Below are positions 19,812-27,272 of a DNA stretch of 64,000 nucleotides, piece by piece (positions within the stretch are counted from its first letter, which is position 1; each line of letters opens with the position of its first letter). Position numbers and translations under genes: made by a program. Source of the DNA: JBFLYN01 sp040756655 (GTDB lineage Bacteria; Bacillota; Sulfobacillia; UBA8153); contig JBFLYN010000003.1 of assembly GCA_040756655.1 (NCBI GenBank), positions 77,737-141,736 of the forward strand. Direction: 5' to 3'. Under the pieces are notes generated by a model. That model did no database searches. It saw nothing but the letters and a program-made list of their open reading frames with translations, and had not been told where the DNA came from.

Positions 19812-20945
19812 CTAGACCCGGAAACCCGAAGTTTCGCCACGCCCGGCCACGATGCTCTCTGCCAGGAGCCATAGGCCGCCCGAGATCAGGCTGTGTCCTC
19901 CCAGGACAATGGGAACGGAGGCTTCCCGGACCGCCCGGGTAAACGCTCTGACCTCCGGATCGGTGACTAGTTCCCACCTGCCCAGGTCAGAATTGAAGCG
20001 GTCGTGATCGCTTAGTCGTTTTTTGAGATGATGAAATATTACCCGGGTGTCCATGAACGCCACATGGCACATGGTCTCCAGCATCTCCACCAACCGCCCG
20101 GGCCCCACGGTTTCCAGCAGGTACCCAAGGGCCGAGACTACCTCACCCCTTTCGTCGCGCCCCAGAGCCTTCATCCCTCGTTCCTCTGAGAACACGCGCA
20201 CCCGGTGGGTAAAGTTCATGTTTATGTACATTACCACAGGCGGGCCAACCCGCCCGGTCAACAGGATCTCGCTGGACGGTTGCTCAAGAACACTTATGGC
20301 TGCTTTGAGCCGGCTAAAATCCCAGTCCAGGCCGGCCACTGCCCTCTTTGTCCTCGGCCCCATGCCGGGCTGCAATGCCAGGATCATCACGTCCGTGGGC
20401 GTGTCCAGGTCGAAGTTGACTCGCCCGCAATTGGGAATCAGAAGGCGCCTAAGCCCAGCTTGTCGCAGCGTCAGCCCGAGGAAGTTGTCCATGCGCGGCA
20501 GTTCCACCTCTGACAGAACCGAGGCGGGGGTGAACGCCAGCAGGTCTGCGGACTGGACATTGTTGAGGATGACTACATTTTTCTGCTCCCTAAGGGTGCC
20601 GGCTATCCACGCTAGTTCGGGACCGGTTATGAGAGGCGCGGCCACCCCTCCCATGCATATGACGTTGTCCAGGCGACGACTTTCCACTATCTCTCTGAGT
20701 CGCAAGCCAAAGTGGAAGTCAGGATCCCGGCCCCGGTAGTCCACGGTGAGTCCCATGTCCGCCGCCCGGGCCGCCAGGTCGGGGTAATTGGTGCACAGCA
20801 CAATTTCATCAATGCCGGGCACAGCCTGCATCTTCTCGCAAGTATCCAGCGTGACCTCCTTGCGGATATAGGTCATGACCTGGTCAATGGCAGATGCACC
20901 GTTGCCGCCCTCAAAAACGACGGCGACAACTCTTTCTGGAATCAC
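19812..20945 (-). CDS. nucleotidyltransferase-like protein of unknown function
   Basis: The 377-residue soluble protein has features of an NTP-transferase/GT-A fold: an N-terminal strand VVAVVFEGGNGASAIDQV, a paired-strand region IVLCTNYPDLAARA, and an acidic metal-type motif NFDLDTPTDVMILA like the DxDTPxD motif of MobA/CofC-type enzymes. The typical G-rich P-loop of active nucleotidyltransferases is not obvious. The second half (from about 230) is unlike anything I recognise. The GTG at 20945 follows GGGGAGG by about 8 nt; an upstream extension to 21116 lacks support. Confidence 0.65.
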   Translation of the reverse strand: MIPERVVAVVFEGGNGASAIDQVMTYIRKEVTLDTCEKMQAVPGIDEIVLCTNYPDLAARAADMGLTVDYRGRDPDFHFGLRLREIVESRRLDNVICMGGVAAPLITGPELAWIAGTLREQKNVVILNNVQSADLLAFTPASVLSEVELPRMDNFLGLTLRQAGLRRLLIPNCGRVNFDLDTPTDVMILALQPGMGPRTKRAVAGLDWDFSRLKAAISVLEQPSSEILLTGRVGPPVVMYINMNFTHRVRVFSEERGMKALGRDERGEVVSALGYLLETVGPGRLVEMLETMCHVAFMDTRVIFHHLKKRLSDHDRFNSDLGRWELVTDPEVRAFTRAVREASVPIVLGGHSLISGGLWLLAESIVAGRGETSGFRV

Positions 20946-21021
20946 GCAGGCTTCCTCCCCGCAGGTCCGACTGTCAGTTCTAGCATAGCCTGACTGGAAA
21001 GTCCTGTCCATGGGTCTATCT

Positions 21022-21051
21022 AAAAAAGGGAGAGACCTTGAGGTCTCTCCC
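21022..21051 (-). terminator. intrinsic terminator after hpf
   Basis: A perfect 10-bp stem GGGAGAGACC/GGTCTCTCCC (21028-21051) with a 4-nt loop is followed on the minus strand by six T residues. It starts 12 nt past the hpf stop codon. Confidence 0.92.
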
Positions 21052-21063
21052 GGTCTTTGACGC

Positions 21064-21585
21064 TTAGAACCCGGGTTCGATGAGGCCATAATTCCCGTCA
21101 TGTCGCCTGTAGACAACGCTTACCTTACCGTTCTCCGCGTTGGCAAAGACGAAGAAGCTGTGACCCACTAGGTTCATCTGCAGGATGGCCTCTTCGGGGT
21201 TCATGGGCTTCATGTCAAACTTCTTTACCCGGACGATGCGGATCTCATCATCGTCCAAAGGCAGGTCCTTTTCGTTGTTGAGGAGAGGACGGTCTCTCAA
21301 CCTGCGGGCAATCTTGGTCTTGTACTTCTCTATCTGCTTTTCCAGCGTCTCCATTACCAGATCTATGGAAGAGTAGATGTCTCCACTGGCCTTTTCGCCT
21401 CGAAGTAGCATTCCGTTGAGTGGAACTGTCACCTCGACTATGTAGCGGTCGTTCTCAACCCCCAGTGTAACTTGAGCGGCAAGAGGCATGTCAAAGTACT
21501 TCTCGATTTTACCGATTTTCTTTTCGGCATAGTCACGGAGAGCGGGAGTGACGTCTAAGTTCTTGCCCCGTACGGTTATCTGCAC
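21064..21585 (-). CDS. hpf: ribosome hibernation promoting factor, long form
   Basis: The 173-residue protein contains the RaiA/HPF ribosome-binding domain (about 1-95, starting QITVRGKNLDVTPALRDYAEKKI) and the C-terminal dimerisation domain of long HPF (about 120-173, DEIRIVRVKKFDMKPMNPEEA and FFVFANAENGKVSVVYRR). It pairs 70S ribosomes into inactive 100S particles in stationary phase. The GTG at 21585 is the only in-frame start with a suitable AAAGGAG (9 nt) and gives the usual length; the ORF otherwise runs on without support. It lies upstream of secA-prfB as in B. subtilis, here separated by inserted genes. Confidence 0.92.
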   Translation of the reverse strand: MQITVRGKNLDVTPALRDYAEKKIGKIEKYFDMPLAAQVTLGVENDRYIVEVTVPLNGMLLRGEKASGDIYSSIDLVMETLEKQIEKYKTKIARRLRDRPLLNNEKDLPLDDDEIRIVRVKKFDMKPMNPEEAILQMNLVGHSFFVFANAENGKVSVVYRRHDGNYGLIEPGF

Positions 21586-21674
21586 TCCATCCAGCTCCTT
21601 TCCCGTATCTTGGTTGATATTATTCCCCCCGGGGCACGCAAATCCTGCTGTGGCAAAAGGCACAAAAAGGCAAG

Positions 21675-21694
21675 AACCCGGCCGTGGCCGGGTT
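21675..21694 (-). terminator. terminator after the cold-shock gene
   Basis: A 9-bp stem AACCCGGCC/GGCCGGGTT (21675-21694) is followed on the minus strand by CTTGCCTTTTT. It lies between the cold-shock gene and hpf, 25 nt past the cold-shock stop. Confidence 0.65.
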
Positions 21695-21719
21695 TCCTGC
21701 TTACCCACTGCTGCGCCTC

Positions 21720-21920
21720 TTAACTGACCTTTACAACATTGGAGGCTTGGGGTCCTCGTGGTCCTTCTACGATCTCGAATTCCACCAGTTCACCTTCGTT
21801 AAGAGTTTTGAAGCCCTCGTTCATGATGGCCGTATAGTGAACGAAGACGTCCCCACCGTCCTCACGTTCAATGAAGCCATATCCTTTTTCAGCGTTAAAC
21901 CACTTGACTTTGCCCTGCAT
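21720..21920 (-). CDS. cspA: CspA-family cold-shock protein
   Basis: The 66-residue single-domain protein carries both RNA-binding motifs of the family: KGYGFI (RNP1) and VFVHY (RNP2), in the frame MQGKVKWFNAEKGYGFI. It acts as an RNA chaperone. The ATG is preceded by CCAGGAGG. It is a monocistronic gene with its own terminator, and its upstream region contains the cluster of DnaA-box-like sequences noted separately. Confidence 0.95.
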   Translation of the reverse strand: MQGKVKWFNAEKGYGFIEREDGGDVFVHYTAIMNEGFKTLNEGELVEFEIVEGPRGPQASNVVKVS

Positions 21921-22303
21921 TGGAAAACCTCCTGGCTACACTGTTGCGGTTAATATTCTATCCTGCGCGGGCGACCCTATTCAGTCGACAGGCAGCTGTC
22001 GAACACTTCCTGCCTCTTTGGAAACATTTAGGATAGAAAGGCCCCGCCGGACCCTCTCCCCCTGTGGATATTGTGGACAAGTCTGTTGATAAGCAGCGTT
22101 CGGCCGCTTTCCTCGTGGGGAAAACCCTGTGGAATGTCGAGAAGACCCACCAGATCTTGGCCCTGCCTGGCGCCAGGAGTCGAATCCCCGGCCGGCAGGG
22201 CCTGGTTGCAGTCGAAAAGAGGCTATTCTGGGCAGCCCCTGGTGAAACGGGGAGGGCTATGAGGCAAAACCCTTTACTGGCTGCGATGCTGTCTGTTGCC
22301 GTA
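21921..22303. other. 383-nt intergenic region between fliT and the cold-shock gene
   Basis: No convincing gene is present. It holds the cold-shock gene leader, three DnaA-box-like 9-mers at 22063-22092, and an imperfect cruciform (GGCCCTGCC 22159-22167 pairing with GGCAGGGCC 22194-22202, enclosing the palindrome CCTGGCGCCAGG). The cruciform may mark the end of the flagellar transcript but has no T-tract. Confidence 0.6.
22063..22092 (+). promoter_or_regulatory. cluster of three DnaA-box-like 9-mers
   Basis: Three 9-mers in the same orientation each match TGTGGATAA (the complement of TTATCCACA) at 8 of 9 positions: TGTGGATAT (22063-22071), TGTGGACAA (22072-22080) and TGTTGATAA (22084-22092). 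They lie about 145-170 nt upstream of the cold-shock start. Such clusters bind DnaA at or away from oriC; no dnaA, dnaN or AT-rich unwinding element is nearby, so a regulatory or titration site is more likely than an origin. Confidence 0.45.
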
Positions 22304-22654
22304 CTACCGCCTGATATCGACATACCTTGCGTCGCTCTGGCGGCTGGCTCCTCCGTAAGCGTGCAGGCGCTGGCGTTCTCTGCCCAGCCGGGCCAGTTCT
22401 TCTTGGGTCCGCTCTCGCATAGCCTGCAAAGCCTGCCGGGAGCAGTCGTCGGCGGCGGCGATCCGGTCGAGGAGGTCGCGCGCTTGCCCTGGGTCGGTGG
22501 GTGGTAGGACCTGGCTGGCGGCAACCAGGCTCTCTCGCCGGACCATGACCGCCAGAGCCGTTTCTATGTCTCCGTCCTTCAGCGCCTCTTCCTGCTGTCG
22601 AGCCAGCCCGAGGATATCCTGGAGGAGGGCTTTATGCACAGGGATCACCGCCAT
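22304..22654 (-). CDS. fliT: FliT-like flagellar protein
   Basis: The 116-residue helical protein follows fliD and fliS and overlaps fliS by 10 nt, the position of fliT (chaperone of the cap protein FliD) in Bacillota. The sequence is Gln/Glu/Arg/Leu-rich and predicts three helices; FliT proteins are too variable for a motif-based call, so the name rests on position, size and helical content. The ATG at 22654 has only a weak upstream site and probably relies on coupling to fliS. Confidence 0.6.
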   Translation of the reverse strand: MAVIPVHKALLQDILGLARQQEEALKDGDIETALAVMVRRESLVAASQVLPPTDPGQARDLLDRIAAADDCSRQALQAMRERTQEELARLGRERQRLHAYGGASRQSDARYVDIRR

Positions 22655-23049
22655 GCGCTCGTGGCCGCCGGGCGTGCCGGCGATGGCTGGCGCGCCGATT
22701 CGAGCCAGGCCGAACGCAATGTCTCCAAAATGCCACTGACGACCTCGAGGGATTCGGAATCCTTCCTGATGTTAGCCTGCACCAGGTTGTGATACAGGTA
22801 GTCGTAAAGGCTGTCGAGCTGGGCCGCCAGTTCGCCCGCGGAGCCATCCACGGCGTCCTGCAGCGCCAGCACGATCCTCTGGGCCTGTAAAAGGCCGCTG
22901 TTGGCCTGGTGGAGGTCTCGCCGCTGCAGGGCCGCGGCAGCCTGCTTCACCGCCTTGAGCGCCCCATCATACATCATCACAACCAGCTGGGCCGGCGAAG
23001 CCGTCTCAACCTGCAGCTGGCGATAGGTCTGATACGGATTGGTTTGCAC
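22645..23049 (-). CDS. fliS: flagellar export chaperone FliS
   Basis: FliS binds the C-terminus of flagellin and delivers it to export. The 134-residue protein starts FVQTNPYQTYRQLQVETASP, with the conserved YxxxxVxTASPxxLVxMMYDGAL signature, and continues with the four-helix pattern including LYDYLYHNLVQANIRKD. The GTG at 23049 follows GGGGGGAAG at about 6 nt, whereas the longer open frame upstream is the antisense side of fliD. It lies between fliD and fliT. Confidence 0.93.
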   Translation of the reverse strand: MQTNPYQTYRQLQVETASPAQLVVMMYDGALKAVKQAAAALQRRDLHQANSGLLQAQRIVLALQDAVDGSAGELAAQLDSLYDYLYHNLVQANIRKDSESLEVVSGILETLRSAWLESARQPSPARPAATSAWR

Positions 23050-23071
23050 AAAACTTCCCCCCACAACCGCT

Positions 23072-24880
23072 CTACTTCTTCGACGGAGCCAACCATTTGA
23101 GTTGCTGGTCCAGCCACATCTGCTGGGTCTGCATGAGCCCCAGGGCGCGTTCCATGGCGGCATACTGCTTACGCAGGGTGTCTTCGCGCTTCTCCAGGCG
23201 CTTCTCGAATTGCTCAACCTGCTTTTTCAGGCGTTCGATCTCACCCTGGATGCCCCGCTGCCGCTGGCTCACCGTCCCGCTGGCCGCCTGGGTGAATTCT
23301 TTGATGGCATCAGCCAGCCGGCTGGCTAGCCCATCGTTTTTGGCAAACGCCTGGACCTCCACGATGCGGGAATGGTCGTTGGCACCGTTGGCAGCGTCTA
23401 CCAGGACCCGGATCCGGTCGGTGCTCACTGCCTCAAACCTGTGCGTGTGGACCCCCGCGGTGTTGCCGATGACGGTATCAAGAAGGTGCCACTGATCCCC
23501 GTGGAAATACTCCAACCGCCAGTCGCGGATGCCGTAGTTTTCTGCCGGGTATGTAGCGGAATGGAGCGTGAAAATGCTTACCGTGTCTATGAACCGGTCC
23601 TGGCCGAAGTGGATCTCAAGGATGTCCGGGAATTCACCAGGCGTCCCGTCGCTCCAGCCCCCGCCGGCCGTCCCCCATAGCTCCGGTGAAGTGTTCCCGT
23701 TGATGACGTTCTGGGCCGCAAACTCCGGACCTGCCCGCTGGCTGCTGGCGCTGGCATTGGCGCCGGCGCTTTGTTCGGCCACGTTCACCGGGTGCGCGCC
23801 GAACAGAGCCGCGACTGCGTCTATGTCCTCGGCCAGCTTGGCCCGCAGCACGCTCTCGTCCAGCCGCAACAGCCCTTCCATGCCGCTGCCGAAGGCACCT
23901 GTGCTGAGGCCGATTTCTGCCGCCCGGGTGATCCCGGTAGCCCCGGGCACCGGGTTGAACACCAGCCCGGGCAGCCGGGTGACCAGCATGCGCAGGGCCG
24001 GATCTCCCCGCAGGTTGCCGCCTGCGCCCGACTGCTGCTTGATTAAGGTCATGGTGGAGTTGAATTGCTCGACAAAGCTATTTACCATCCCCACGAGCAA
24101 ATCTACATTCCTATCCACCGAAACGGTGGTGATCCCGGGGGCCATAAGGCTGAAGGTCAATCCCGCCACCACGTCGGACACCTGGTTGGTAGGCCGCAGG
24201 ATGGTGAGGTCGTTGATCCTGAACTCTGCGTCCCTGGCTGCCGACAGGGTGTTGGCCACCAGCTCCCCGCTACCCGCGTCGGTCTTCAGGAGACCCATGT
24301 CCACCAGCACGGCGTTGTCGTCCGCCATGGCGATGTGGGATGAGGCCCCGGTGGTGGTGGCGGTGAGGGTAAGACGGTAGTCGCCTTCCTGCACGCGCAG
24401 GACAGCCGCCCGGACTCCCGCTTCAAGGCTGTTGATCCGGCGGCTGATGCTCAACAGCGTGTCCCCGGCCTGAATAGCCAGTTCCTTGCCGTTGATGGTG
24501 ACGGTGCCCTGCAGCCCCAGGGGCGTGCTGTCGCGTTCCAGGGAACGGGAGGCCACTGAGTGCGCCTGGGCCAGGTGGATCACTTCCAGGCGGTAGCTGC
24601 CCTCGGAGGACCCGGCCGCAGCGGTGACCCGGGCCACCTTTACATCGTCCACGGTCACGCTCCTGCTCTGGTAGGACGTGGCGTTCTTCAGGGCCTCGGC
24701 ACGTGCCAGGAGGTTGTTAAGGCGGTTGCTCACATCGCGCCAAGAATCAGACCGGGTGCGTAGCACTCTTTGCCGGTCCTCCAGAGCGAGCACGGGCCGT
24801 CTTTCGATGGCCATGAGCCTGGTCACCAGGGTTTCGATGTCCATACCGGAAACCAGCCCCGACACCTGCAGGTTACGCAA
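23072..24880 (-). CDS. fliD: flagellar filament cap FliD with inserted F5/8C-like domain
   Basis: The 602-residue cap protein begins RNLQVSGLVSGMDIETLV and ends in a coiled coil (about 520-595) as usual for FliD. Between the D2/D3 part (ending VAALFGAHPVN) and the conserved C-terminal start GLASRLADAI, about 148 residues are inserted (nt 23342-23785) that read like an F5/8 type C (discoidin, CBM32-like) domain: ASSQRAGPEFAAQNVING, WSDG, DILEIHFGQDRFIDTVSIF, YGIRDWRLEYF and RIRVLVDAANGANDHSRIVE. Such domains bind carbohydrates or lipids, so the filament tip may be adhesive. TTG at 24880 (8 nt after AGGAGG) was preferred over GTG at 24886, which is only 2 nt away. Confidence 0.92.
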   Translation of the reverse strand: MRNLQVSGLVSGMDIETLVTRLMAIERRPVLALEDRQRVLRTRSDSWRDVSNRLNNLLARAEALKNATSYQSRSVTVDDVKVARVTAAAGSSEGSYRLEVIHLAQAHSVASRSLERDSTPLGLQGTVTINGKELAIQAGDTLLSISRRINSLEAGVRAAVLRVQEGDYRLTLTATTTGASSHIAMADDNAVLVDMGLLKTDAGSGELVANTLSAARDAEFRINDLTILRPTNQVSDVVAGLTFSLMAPGITTVSVDRNVDLLVGMVNSFVEQFNSTMTLIKQQSGAGGNLRGDPALRMLVTRLPGLVFNPVPGATGITRAAEIGLSTGAFGSGMEGLLRLDESVLRAKLAEDIDAVAALFGAHPVNVAEQSAGANASASSQRAGPEFAAQNVINGNTSPELWGTAGGGWSDGTPGEFPDILEIHFGQDRFIDTVSIFTLHSATYPAENYGIRDWRLEYFHGDQWHLLDTVIGNTAGVHTHRFEAVSTDRIRVLVDAANGANDHSRIVEVQAFAKNDGLASRLADAIKEFTQAASGTVSQRQRGIQGEIERLKKQVEQFEKRLEKREDTLRKQYAAMERALGLMQTQQMWLDQQLKWLAPSKK

Positions 24881-24892
24881 TGACACCGCCTC

Positions 24893-25231
24893 CTAGGCCA
24901 ATTGATCAAGCAACAAACCCACGATCTCCCGCAGACGGGCCAGGCTCCCCAGCACCTGCTCGGGGGGGACCTGCCGTATCACCTCGTTGGTCTCCAGGTC
25001 GATGACCCGGACCACGATCCTGCCGGCTCCCTCGTGGAGTTCGAAACTCAGCCGCCTGGGCTCCTCGCTCACCATCTGGTTGACCCGGGCGAGCGCCTGA
25101 GTCAGGCGTTCGCGCAGACCAGCGGCTTCAGCCAGCTGCTCCCTCTGGGACGGGCTGGACTGCCTTGTGCCGTCCACTTCCGCATGCACCCGGGGGTCGC
25201 TCTGGACGGCACTGGTGGCTCTGATCCCCAT
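24893..25231 (-). CDS. flaG: FlaG family flagellar protein
   Basis: The 112-residue protein has a variable polar N-terminus and the FlaG core LSFELHEGAGRIVVRVIDLETNEVIRQVPPEQVL near 55-90 (quoted here only as a region; key elements are RIVVRVIDLETNEVI and RQVPPE). FlaG influences filament length and lies between hag and fliD in many Bacillota. The ATG at 25231 has AGGAGG 8 nt upstream; the in-frame GTG at 25240 overlaps the Shine-Dalgarno and is unlikely. A hairpin just upstream (TCCTGT/ACAGGA) includes part of the ribosome-binding site. Confidence 0.85.
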   Translation of the reverse strand: MGIRATSAVQSDPRVHAEVDGTRQSSPSQREQLAEAAGLRERLTQALARVNQMVSEEPRRLSFELHEGAGRIVVRVIDLETNEVIRQVPPEQVLGSLARLREIVGLLLDQLA

Positions 25232-25256
25232 TCCGGCCACCTCCTGTTCACTGGAC

Positions 25257-25291
25257 AGGAGGGGCCAGGCCCATGACGGCCGGCCCCCCCT
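25257..25291 (-). other. strong hairpin at the 3-prime end of hag
   Basis: A 10-bp stem with one G-U pair (minus-strand arms AGGGGGGGCC and GGCCCCTCCT) starts about 25 nt past the flagellin stop. There is no T-tract, so full termination is unlikely; it more likely stabilises the abundant hag mRNA or attenuates read-through into flaG-fliD. Confidence 0.4.
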
Positions 25292-25315
25292 TTATCAAGA
25301 TGTCAGGCCTCCCGT

Positions 25316-26443
25316 CTAGCCGAGCAGCTGCAAGACCGCCTGGGGCTTCATGTTGGCCTGGGCCAGCATGGCGGTGCCCGACTGCAGGAGGATCTGGTGT
25401 CTGGTGAAGCTGGCCATCTCCATGGCCATGTCGGCGTCGCGGATCCGGGACTCGGCTGCGCTCATGTTCTCAGCCGCCGAGGTCAGGTTGGCGATGGTAT
25501 ACTCCAGCCGGTTCTGGTAGGCGCCCAGTTTGGCGCGCTCGGTGGAGACAGCGGCGATAGCTGTATCCAGGTCTCCCAGGGCGGCGGTGGCACCTGCCTT
25601 GGTAGCTACGGAGACTCCCGCAACGCCCAGGCCGGAGGCGTGAGATCTCATGTCGGCGATGCTGATGCTCATGGTATGTGAGCTATTAGCCCCGATCTGG
25701 ATGGCTGCCGCAGCTGAGGCCGTGGTCTCGATGGCCTTGCCGCCTATAGCCAGGTTTCCTACGCCGGTGTTGAGGTTGACGGCTGCTCCAAAGCTCACGG
25801 TGATGCCCAGCTTGTCAAAGCGCAGGGTGGTGCCGGCAGCGATGTTGTTACCCGCGATGGATACGGTCTGTGCGACACCGCCACCTTCCAGGGTGAGCGA
25901 GTTGGTGTTGTCAGTGTAGGCGAACGTGTAGGTCGTGCTGGCCTTGGCCCCAGAAACATCGAAGCTGACACCCGCATCTCTGAACGCCGAGTAGCCAACA
26001 TGCTCGGTGTTGACCTTCACCCCGATGGTACCCTTGAGCAGATCCTGGGTGTTGAACTGGGTGCGATCGGCGATGCCGTCGATCTCCCCGATCAGCTGGG
26101 ACACCTCGGTCTGGAGCTGGGTCCGGTCGGAGTCAGTCAGGGTGTCGCTGGATGCCTGCACCGCCAGTTCGCGCATGCGCTGCAGGATCCCGTGGGTCTC
26201 GTTGAGGGCTCCCTCTGCCGTCTGCAGGAGGGAGATGCCGTCCTGGGCGTTGCGCATGGCCATGTTCAGGCCGCGGACCTGTCCGCGCATCTTCTCGGAG
26301 ATGGCTAGGCCGGCCGCGTCGTCGGCGGCCTTGGTGATCCTCAGGCCCGAGGACAGCCTGGCCAGGGACTTGCCCAGGCTCACGTCGGTTGCGCTCAGGT
26401 TCTTCCAGGCGTTGAGCGCACTGATGTTGGAGTTGATCCTCAT
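25316..26443 (-). CDS. hag: flagellin
   Basis: The 375-residue flagellin has conserved D0/D1 helices at both ends: N-terminal MRINSNISALNAWKNL and SSGLRITKAADDAAGLAISE, and C-terminal RIRDADMAMEMASFTRHQIL and ending AQANMKPQAVLQLLG, with a Thr/Ala-rich variable centre (about 165-290). The ATG at 26443 follows AAGGAGG by 11 nt; a longer frame exists but has no role. Transcription is probably from a sigma-D-type promoter at 26556-26583 and translation is probably controlled by CsrA through a leader hairpin and the Shine-Dalgarno region. fliW and csrA lie just upstream. Confidence 0.96.
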   Translation of the reverse strand: MRINSNISALNAWKNLSATDVSLGKSLARLSSGLRITKAADDAAGLAISEKMRGQVRGLNMAMRNAQDGISLLQTAEGALNETHGILQRMRELAVQASSDTLTDSDRTQLQTEVSQLIGEIDGIADRTQFNTQDLLKGTIGVKVNTEHVGYSAFRDAGVSFDVSGAKASTTYTFAYTDNTNSLTLEGGGVAQTVSIAGNNIAAGTTLRFDKLGITVSFGAAVNLNTGVGNLAIGGKAIETTASAAAAIQIGANSSHTMSISIADMRSHASGLGVAGVSVATKAGATAALGDLDTAIAAVSTERAKLGAYQNRLEYTIANLTSAAENMSAAESRIRDADMAMEMASFTRHQILLQSGTAMLAQANMKPQAVLQLLG

Positions 26444-26447
26444 TCTT

Positions 26448-26542
26448 CTCTCATCCTCCTTGATGGATTTGCCCCGTGCTAGACCAGCCAGCCGGGCGCC
26501 TCGTCGGCCGGCCCCGGGGCGGCGGCGCATCCGTTTCGCCGC
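26448..26542 (-). promoter_or_regulatory. probable CsrA-binding sites in the hag leader
   Basis: Near the predicted 5-prime end of the hag transcript, a perfect 6-bp stem GCGGCG/CGCCGC (26522-26542) presents AAACGGATG in its 9-nt loop, that is, a GGA in a hairpin loop as in high-affinity CsrA sites. A second GGA-rich site, AAGGAGGATG, coincides with the flagellin Shine-Dalgarno (about 26455-26464). In B. subtilis CsrA represses hag by binding two such sites, and FliW relieves it. Both trans-factors are encoded immediately upstream. Confidence 0.65.
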
Positions 26543-26555
26543 TTTCTAGTCAGGT

Positions 26556-26583
26556 ATATCGATAAAGGTCGGCCGGGAGTTTA
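26556..26583 (-). promoter_or_regulatory. sigma-D (sigma-28) type promoter for hag
   Basis: On the minus strand TAAA (26580-26583) is followed after 16 nt by ATCGATAT (26556-26563), matching the CGATAT core of flagellar sigma-D promoters. It lies about 110 nt before the flagellin start. The spacing is one longer than the usual N15. Confidence 0.65.
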
Positions 26584-26976
26584 GCTGCCCGCTGGACCAA
26601 ACCGAAGAAAAGTCCTCGTTGCAGAATCTCGAGCCAGATTTTACGGGAGAACCCCAACGGCTTCCCTGGGGGAGCCAAATCGGCCCAACGGCATGCAACC
26701 GGATATGGAGAAAGGCTTCGGCTGCACTCGGTTCCACTCGCCCGGGAGGACGTCCTGGCGCCCTGGTCGAGCCATGGCCCCGTGAGGCCCGGTATTGCCC
26801 TGCATAAAGGTAGAGGCCGGGGAGCAACCTCCCTTGCCGGGCCGGTTTCAGGCCGGCGCAAGGATCATGTCCCGGGGGCGCTGCACCGCACGGAACACGG
26901 CACTGGCGGGCAGCGGGGTATGGGCAGACGTGCTCAAGGGTCCAATGCCTGGACGTAAAAGCGTTATAAGCAAATA
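26584..26976. other. 393-nt non-coding stretch between csrA and the hag promoter
   Basis: I see no gene with a ribosome-binding site and normal codon use on either strand. A partially paired GC-rich element is present near 26833-26861 (arms around GCCGG). I looked for a c-di-GMP riboswitch, which often sits in flagellar leaders, and found no match to its conserved core. The stretch remains unexplained. Confidence 0.5.
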
Positions 26977-26997
26977 ACCGCCCGGATCCCGGGCGGT
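26977..26997 (-). terminator. terminator after csrA
   Basis: An 8-bp perfect stem ACCGCCCG/CGGGCGGT with a 5-nt loop is followed on the minus strand by TATTTGCTTATA. It ends the fliW-csrA transcript before the separately promoted hag. Confidence 0.65.
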
Positions 26998-27009
26998 GGC
27001 ATCTCTCTT

Positions 27010-27240
27010 CTAACTATCCTGTTGTTCCTCTTCCGGCAGAGCGCTGGACATGGCGGCCCGCCGCATTTCTGCGGCCACTTCGTCGAAGACTTCCTTCCGT
27101 AAGACTTTGACGTCAGCCGGAGCCCGGATGCCTAGTTTCACCACTGCCGAAGCCCCACGACCCCGCACTTCGATGACCTTGATTTCGATGCCGTCAGCAA
27201 TGATGACCGACTCATCCACTCTCCTGCTCAGCACGAGCAT
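27010..27240 (-). CDS. csrA: carbon storage regulator / translational repressor CsrA
   Basis: The 76-residue RNA-binding protein starts MLVLSRRVDESVIIADGIEI and retains the basic N-terminal residues and the C-terminal VLRKEV segment used to bind GGA motifs. In Bacillota CsrA represses flagellin translation and is antagonised by FliW. The ATG follows GGGAGG by 8 nt and fliW ends 32 nt upstream, so the repressor and its antagonist are co-expressed. The polar C-terminal tail (from about 58) is long, as in FliW-responsive CsrA proteins. Confidence 0.96.
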   Translation of the reverse strand: MLVLSRRVDESVIIADGIEIKVIEVRGRGASAVVKLGIRAPADVKVLRKEVFDEVAAEMRRAAMSSALPEEEQQDS

Positions 27241-27272
27241 GGGAACGACCTCCCTGTCGTTCTCGGGGGCCG

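Noticed and set aside
22063..22092. Chromosomal origin of replication
   Set aside because: Only three imperfect boxes, no AT-rich unwinding element and none of the usual dnaA-dnaN-recF neighbours.
22175..22190. tRNA T-arm-like sequence (GAGTCGAATCCCC)
   Set aside because: No acceptor, D or anticodon arms can be folded around it and the T-loop lacks the conserved TTC; it is part of a GC-rich cruciform.
26584..26976. Possible c-di-GMP riboswitch upstream of hag
   Set aside because: The conserved GEMM core and tetraloop-receptor sequences are missing on both strands.
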